Both the position numbers and the translations under genes were made by a program. The notes below the pieces were generated by a model. The model was given only the letters and a program-made list of their open reading frames with translations, did no database searches and was not told the DNA's origin. 64,000 nucleotides of DNA from contig JBKQTH010000136.1 of the NCBI GenBank assembly GCA_052143275.1, positions 4,311 to 68,310 on the forward strand. The letters are read 5' to 3'. This DNA comes from JAJPKE01 sp052143275 (GTDB taxonomy: Bacteria; Chloroflexota; Ktedonobacteria; Ktedonobacterales; JADMIN01). Below are positions 59,511-64,000 of the stretch, piece after piece (the stretch's first letter is position 1; the number at the start of each line of letters is the position of its first letter).

Positions 59511-61115
59511 ATGGAGTTGAGCGACTTCGACAAACGGTACCCGCCCCGACCCGGGCTCCCAGCGGGCGCCGAGGTAAGCCGTGTGGCCCCCAGTCCGACG
59601 GGGAGTCCACACATCGGCACGGCGCTCCAGGGGGTCATCGACCGTGCTATCGCCTCCCAGTCTGGCGGTGTCTTTATTCTGCGCATTGAGGATACCGACC
59701 GCAAACGCCTGGTGCCTGGTGCCGTCGACGAGATCATCGCATCGCTCAGCTGGCTCGGTATCGCACCCGACGAGGGGCCAGAGCTTGGTGGCGCCTATGG
59801 GCCCTACATACAGAGCGAGCGGTTGTCGCTCTATCAGTCGGCGGCAGACTGGCTACTCGCACACGGCCATGCCTATCGCTGCTTCTGCACACCGGCGCGG
59901 CTGGATGAGTTGCGTCGCACGCAGCAGGCTGCAGGGCTACCTCCACGCTACGATCGTCACTGCCGCTCCGTCGCGCAAGACGATGTCGAGCGGCAGTTGG
60001 CCGCAGGCGAGCCGTTTGTCATTCGGCTCGCCGTGCCCGACGACCGCCAGATTCGCTTTCATGACGAGCAGCGCGGCGACATCATCATCGACGCGAATGT
60101 GGTGGACGATCAGGTACTGCTGAAATCTGACGGCTTCCCGACCTATCATCTCGCCGTAGTCGTGGATGACCATTGCATGCATGTCACGACCGCTGTGCGC
60201 GGCGAAGAGTGGATCTCGTCTACACCGAAACATGTCCTACTCTACGACGCATTCGGGTGGCAGATGCCGCGCACCATCCATACGCCGCTGCTGCGCGACG
60301 CTGACCGGCGCAAGCTCTCTAAACGAACCAGCGATACCTCGATTGGATGGTTCCGCTTACAGGGGTACCTGCCCGATGGCTTCCGCAACTTCATTACACG
60401 CCTCATCTGGACGCATCCGGACGGGAGAGATATCTATTCTTGGCCGGAGTTCGTCGAGCGCTTCTCGATCTCGGGCCTGCGCGCCACGGCACCAGTCGCC
60501 GACACCGATCTGCTCGACTTCATCAATGGCCAGTACATCCGCATGCTCGCGCCTGAGGCGCTGTATCAGGCAACACGCGAGTGGCTGGAGTATGTCTACG
60601 CAGAGGCACTCCAGAGCCAGGCGCACTCCGTCACGTTTGAGCTGAGCGGCAAGGGCGATGTCTCAATCAGCGCATCGATCGAGGATCTCCAGATGTTCGC
60701 GGCCGCCTTTACCCGTGATCCCGCCTACACACAGCGCGTGCTGGCATTGGAGCCGGAGCGCTACAAGAAGCTTTGCGACATTCTGGTCCAGACGCGGCTT
60801 TTCTACCCCGACCTCTTCACGCCGGCGCACCGCGACCAGCTGGTAAAGCCTCTGGGCGACCCAGCGCAAGCACGTGTGGCTCTGGCAGCGTATTGCGACG
60901 GTGCCGAAGTGGGCGAGTCGCACGAGCAGTGGGAGCAGCGCGTCCGCGCACTGGCTGAACAGATAGGTGCGAAGGCAGGCAAGCTCTTCATGACGCTGCG
61001 GATTGCGCTCACAAGCTCCGAGCAGACGCCGCCGCTCTACGACATCATCGGCGTCATGGGTGAGGCCGAGACCCGACGTCGGATCGAGCTGGCGCTACGT
61101 ACGCTCAGCACATAG
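59511..61115 (+). CDS. gltX: Glutamyl-tRNA synthetase
   Basis: GltX charges tRNA-Glu (and in many bacteria tRNA-Gln) with glutamate. The 534-residue class I synthetase has VSRVAPSPTGSPHIGTAL, where HIGT stands for the HIGH motif, FILRIEDTDRKRLV, a CFCTPARLDELR segment, and RRKLSKRTSDTS as the KMSKS-type motif. The catalytic core is followed by the alpha-helical anticodon-binding half, which is moderately divergent, for example GYLPDGFRNFITRLIWTHPDGRD. It lies between tRNA-Leu and a transposase remnant, so it may be a transferred or extra copy; whether another gltX exists cannot be seen here. Confidence 0.9.
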   Translation: MELSDFDKRYPPRPGLPAGAEVSRVAPSPTGSPHIGTALQGVIDRAIASQSGGVFILRIEDTDRKRLVPGAVDEIIASLSWLGIAPDEGPELGGAYGPYIQSERLSLYQSAADWLLAHGHAYRCFCTPARLDELRRTQQAAGLPPRYDRHCRSVAQDDVERQLAAGEPFVIRLAVPDDRQIRFHDEQRGDIIIDANVVDDQVLLKSDGFPTYHLAVVVDDHCMHVTTAVRGEEWISSTPKHVLLYDAFGWQMPRTIHTPLLRDADRRKLSKRTSDTSIGWFRLQGYLPDGFRNFITRLIWTHPDGRDIYSWPEFVERFSISGLRATAPVADTDLLDFINGQYIRMLAPEALYQATREWLEYVYAEALQSQAHSVTFELSGKGDVSISASIEDLQMFAAAFTRDPAYTQRVLALEPERYKKLCDILVQTRLFYPDLFTPAHRDQLVKPLGDPAQARVALAAYCDGAEVGESHEQWEQRVRALAEQIGAKAGKLFMTLRIALTSSEQTPPLYDIIGVMGEAETRRRIELALRTLST

Positions 61116-61151
61116 AGGGCGGTAGGTGTGCACAGTTTGTTCGTAGCGCGC

Positions 61152-61706
61152 TCAACGCGCGTGCGGTCCGTGCCGGCGATGGATCCGCTGGGGCCACCAG
61201 TGGAAGCGCGTCGCTGAGCGGACGAGGTCGTGCTGCCCTTGAAGTGCGACACAGCGCTCGGCTTGCGCGTCTTCCAACTCCTCGATACTGGCGAAGTGCC
61301 GGTTGACCAGGACCGTGTTTGTCAGTGGCCACAAGTGCTCAGCCGGCTGCAACTCGGGCGAATGGGGTGGCAGGAACAGCAGGTGGATATGCTCGGGCAC
61401 CCGTACATGGGGACTGGCATGCCAGCCCGCGCCGTCGAGCATGAGCACGATCTGTTTGGTCGGACTCGCCCGCACCGCGTCGGCGAACGCTTCCAGTTCT
61501 ACCGAGAAGAGCTCGATGTTGACCGTTGTTGCCACATGCCACACGGTGCGTCCTGAAGCCGGATGCACGAAGCCGACGACGTAGCGCCAGGCATAGCGAT
61601 GCTCTACAGGCGCCAAGGGGCGCTGGCCGGGCAGCATCCGGACCTTGCGCAAGAGTGGCTTGAGCCCGATCCCGGATTCGCTCCAGCTCCACGCGTTGAC
61701 CCGGGC
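61152..61706 (-). pseudogene. Truncated IS630-family transposase
   Basis: The open frame encodes the C-terminal part of a DDE_3-type transposase: GLKPLLRKV, PGQRPLAPVEHRYAWRYVVGF, then IVLMLDGAGWHAS (second catalytic Asp) and FLPPHSPELQPAEHLWPLTN (catalytic Glu). The N-terminal helix-turn-helix part is missing because an in-frame stop lies at 61709-61707. The expected first Asp region reads WSWSESGIG, so the first catalytic Asp appears lost. No terminal inverted repeats were found. A second frame (61740-61339) overlaps it out of phase and is not a transposase piece. This is a dead remnant of an insertion sequence. Confidence 0.8.
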
Positions 61707-61922
61707 TCAGGGGCAATTCGCGTTGATGCATACCAATCACCTCCTCATCGAAGGTGATTCTATCATTACCCGTGCAAGTTGTTAAAGAGCATCAGGTAGG
61801 GGATAGCGTCACCTAGAACAGGTGTGCTACACTCCATCGAGACGGGCAGGTGCCCACATACTCTGTTGGGACCTGCGTCGCCTGAGCATCCCCTCATGGA
61901 GAGTGTCAATAGGAGAGGCAGC

Positions 61923-62657
61923 ATGAAGGTACTCCTCACTTCCGCGGGCATCAAGAACACCAGCATCCATAACGCGCTGGAAAAGCTTCTGGGCAAACCG
62001 ATTGCCCAGTCCAGCGCCCTCTACATTCCCACCGCGATCTACCCCTTCCCTGGCGGTGCTGCCATGGCCTGGCGGCTGATCCGCGGAGTAGTCGGCGGCC
62101 CCATGTGCGACTTGGGGTGGAAGTCGTTGGGCGTGCTGGAGCTCACCGCTCTGCCCAGTATCCAAGAAGACTGTTGGATCCCCACGGTCCGGGAGACGGA
62201 CGCCCTGCTGGTTGGCGGCGGCGATCCCCTGTATCTGAGCTACTGGATGCGACAGTCGGGACTGGCCGACCTGTTGCCGTCGCTGCGGTATGATGCGGTC
62301 TACGTGGGGGTGAGCGCCGGGAGCATGGCGGCGACCGCCACCTTCGGCGAGACCTACCCTGATCCGCCCAGGGGCAGCGGTGAGGCGCTCACGTCGGAAG
62401 ACGTCGTGTTCGCCACCCCCCAGGGAGAAATCAGTAGGCTCTTGGTCACGGCTCAGGGAGTGGGACTGGTCGACTTTGCGTTGATTCCGCACTTGGATCA
62501 CGAGGATCATCCGGACGCTTCCCTGGCCAACGCAGAAAAGTGGGCCGCGAGGCTACCCGTGCCAACGTACGCGATCGACGATCAGACCGCCATACAAGTT
62601 GTCGACGGCGCCGTCGAAGTCGTCTCCGAGGGGCACTGGAAGCTGTTTACCCCCTAG
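61923..62657 (+). CDS. Peptidase E-like (family S51) protein
   Basis: This 244-residue cytoplasmic protein resembles peptidase E, an aspartyl dipeptidase with a class I glutamine-amidotransferase-like fold. Visible features are MKVLLTSAGI, ALLVGGGDPLYLSYWMR, and YVGVSAGSMAAT with the likely nucleophile Ser. The later IPHLDHEDHP segment contains the likely catalytic His. ATG 61923 has AGGAGAGG upstream; the frame is open to 61824. Substrate specificity cannot be told. It stands in the accessory region right of the IS remnant. Confidence 0.82.
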   Translation: MKVLLTSAGIKNTSIHNALEKLLGKPIAQSSALYIPTAIYPFPGGAAMAWRLIRGVVGGPMCDLGWKSLGVLELTALPSIQEDCWIPTVRETDALLVGGGDPLYLSYWMRQSGLADLLPSLRYDAVYVGVSAGSMAATATFGETYPDPPRGSGEALTSEDVVFATPQGEISRLLVTAQGVGLVDFALIPHLDHEDHPDASLANAEKWAARLPVPTYAIDDQTAIQVVDGAVEVVSEGHWKLFTP

Positions 62658-62863
62658 CACATACGCTGGTTCGGCCATGAGCCGTGCGTGCTCCAGCGTG
62701 GTTGAACCGTTCGTGCCGCCTACACTGCCCTCGCGCGACGTACCCCAACGAGATCGGGCACGCGAGAGCAAGTTGCTCGGCGCACACACAGCAGCATGAC
62801 GGCGAAAGCGAATCCGCTCCGGTAGACGCTGAACAGATGCTCCCAGCGGATCAGCGCCCTCGA

Positions 62864-63208
62864 TCAGTGTGCAGTGGGATGCTCGTTGGTGTTTTGCAGT
62901 TGCTGTCGGCGGCGTATGCGAGAAGGATTGGTGGCATACACCCCCATCAGGCCGGAGAGGATGGCCATGCCAATGGCCGCTACTGCAAGAAATGCAGGCG
63001 CTACCGGAGGATAAGCTGGCAGCAAAAGGTCTGCGCCCAGCGGACCACAGAGCGCTACCAGGAGCACGAACCGGCGGCGACCGACTCCTCCATGACGTTG
63101 GAACCAGCGGAACATCCTCATGATTAGCGCCCAATCGATCACAAAGAGAGCAATGAACGCGAGGATGCGCAGCAGAGTTGCCAGAAATGCCAGAATGAAC
63201 TGGACCAT
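62864..63208 (-). CDS. Small membrane protein of unknown function
   Basis: This 114-residue protein has about three hydrophobic spans: FILAFLATLLRILAFIALFVI, FVLLVALCGPLGADLLL and FLAVAAIGMAILSGLMGVY, with a short basic loop MFRWFQRHGGVGRRR between the first two. The tail is hydrophilic. No family is recognised. Its ATG lies 14 bases inside the head-to-head HNH-type gene, an overlap that hints at a recombination junction here. Confidence 0.55.
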   Translation of the reverse strand: MVQFILAFLATLLRILAFIALFVIDWALIMRMFRWFQRHGGVGRRRFVLLVALCGPLGADLLLPAYPPVAPAFLAVAAIGMAILSGLMGVYATNPSRIRRRQQLQNTNEHPTAH

Positions 63209-63920
63209 ACAGGCAGAGATTCTGTTTCGCTCTGACCATACATGTTGTGTTTGTCGGAAACCGGAGAAACCGGTCCAAATCCATCACATAGACGAGAATC
63301 CATCGAACAATAACATTTCCAATCTTGCAGTGTTGTGTCTTGAGTGTCATGACAAAACACAGGTGCATGGGGGATTTGCAAAGAAGTATTCTGCAAGCGA
63401 AATTACCAGATATCGAGATGATTGGCTAACGCAGGTGAAACGGGTACGAGCAGCCCAAGGTGTGCAAGTGCTCAAGACTATTGATCCTGAGGAGTTGCGC
63501 CTACGGCGAGAGCAAGCTCAACAGCAAGCTGCGAAGATGCGTACTCTCTATCAAGAGTTCTTCACCGCTCTCACCTATATAATGCAGTATGCAGAGCGGT
63601 TAGAGCCCGTTCCTGCAACAGAAGAACTCGATGGGTACCAGCTGCGATATAAACCACTTCTTGACGAGGCTAACAGAGTGATAGGGAAGCTCTACCCCCA
63701 AATACGTGTCGAGCCTGGAGCTGATGAGGTTTGTGATTATTACACGTCTTTTTTCAGTACCTTTAATGCATATATAAGGACCCTAAAAGCTAAACGAACA
63801 AAACAGAGTTTTTGGGCCAAGATGTTCAAAACTACAAGCATATATGCTGTAAGAAGTAGTTTGCGCGCAGTTCAAGATGCAATACGCAATCATATTTCCG
63901 ATCTTGATGGAACTACTTAA
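63195..63920 (+). CDS. HNH nuclease-domain protein with a helical C-terminal region
   Basis: This protein of about 241 residues has an HNH motif near its N-terminus: HTCCVCRKPEKPVQIHHIDENPS, then NLAVLCLECH. It has two CxxC-type zinc knuckles and the His-His-Asn metal site of nucleases. The remaining 170 residues are helical (RLRREQAQQQAAKMRTLYQE) with no recognised domain. HNH proteins include restriction and mobile-element nucleases. ATG 63195 gives MNWTIQAEILFRSDH; ATG codons upstream to 63120 are possible. The gene is visibly AT-richer than its neighbours, a sign of separate origin. Confidence 0.75.
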   Translation: MNWTIQAEILFRSDHTCCVCRKPEKPVQIHHIDENPSNNNISNLAVLCLECHDKTQVHGGFAKKYSASEITRYRDDWLTQVKRVRAAQGVQVLKTIDPEELRLRREQAQQQAAKMRTLYQEFFTALTYIMQYAERLEPVPATEELDGYQLRYKPLLDEANRVIGKLYPQIRVEPGADEVCDYYTSFFSTFNAYIRTLKAKRTKQSFWAKMFKTTSIYAVRSSLRAVQDAIRNHISDLDGTT

Positions 63921-64000
63921 CCATACTTGACGTGCCAGCGTGCTTTGCGCAATACTATTCTCGGATTTTCGATATCTGGACACCACTACTTTTCATGGTC

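Noticed and set aside
61339..61740. Second frame overlapping the IS630 remnant, considered as a frameshifting orfA
   Set aside because: Its translation has no helix-turn-helix or transposase content and it mostly overlaps the catalytic part out of phase. The transposase frame itself is cut by a stop at 61709-61707, so truncation explains it better.
1..64000. CRISPR arrays, rRNA genes, replication origin
   Set aside because: No regularly spaced direct repeats of 24-40 bases, no rRNA-like sequence, and no DnaA-box cluster or dnaA/dnaN genes were seen.

Overview
The window looks like chromosomal DNA of a free-living, moderately GC-rich bacterium. My best guess is phylum Chloroflexota, class Ktedonobacteria or a near relative. 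This is inference from gene content: a form I aerobic CO dehydrogenase set in the order coxM-coxS-coxL-coxG, a CIRCE-controlled hrcA-grpE-dnaK-dnaJ run, many Pro/Thr-rich membrane-anchored surface proteins, and a chemosensory cluster with no flagellar genes nearby. No 16S rRNA is present, so the placement is not proven.

Layout. 1-4.3 kb: the tail of a glycosyltransferase, a cation/H+ exchanger, an anchored hypothetical protein and leuB. 4.3-14.4 kb: a minus-strand chemosensory operon. In transcription order it encodes a DUF4388 (PatA-type) protein, two single-domain response regulators, CheW, a possible 33-residue membrane peptide, a PilJ-like MCP, a 1524-residue hybrid CheA and a small coiled-coil protein. 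It follows the cyanobacterial Pil/Pix/Hmp order and has no CheR or CheB. 14.6-18.1 kb: an MMPL exporter coupled to a CrtC/AttH-like lipoprotein. 18.3-22.7 kb: smpB, an NAD-dependent epimerase, clpP with a small DUF4177-like gene, a ClgR-like regulator, and a frameshifted CHAP-domain lipoprotein. 22.8-33.3 kb: a giant TPR protein, an ABC-F ATPase, an EF-G paralogue, glyA and a DUF4190 membrane protein. 33.5-36.6 kb: a PknB-type kinase and a TIG-like surface protein.

36.9-42.3 kb: a complete branched-chain amino acid/amide type ABC importer (livJ-H-M-G-F). 42.3-44.2 kb: a sigma-70 factor translationally coupled to a DUF2520 oxidoreductase-like protein. 44.9-50.1 kb: the CO dehydrogenase operon, ending in an XdhC/CoxI-type maturation protein fused to a YHS metal-binding domain. 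50.3-53.4 kb: an Egghead-like GT2 and a GH113-like protein. 53.4-58.9 kb: the heat-shock operon, whose strong promoter is flanked by two CIRCE operators. 59.1 kb: tRNA-Leu(UAA). From there to the right edge the content looks accessory: a possible integrase-tail remnant, a gltX, a truncated IS630 transposase, a peptidase E-like gene, a small membrane protein, and an AT-richer HNH-type gene at an apparent junction.

The observations I rate highest are the dual-CIRCE promoter, the Pil-Chp-like array with no adaptation enzymes and an MCP with no extracellular sensor domain, the form I CODH with an XdhC-YHS fusion, the ClgR-like regulator facing clpP, the (AG)11 tract just upstream of smpB, and the frameshifted CHAP lipoprotein. 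All start sites were chosen by eye from ribosome-binding sites and family length.
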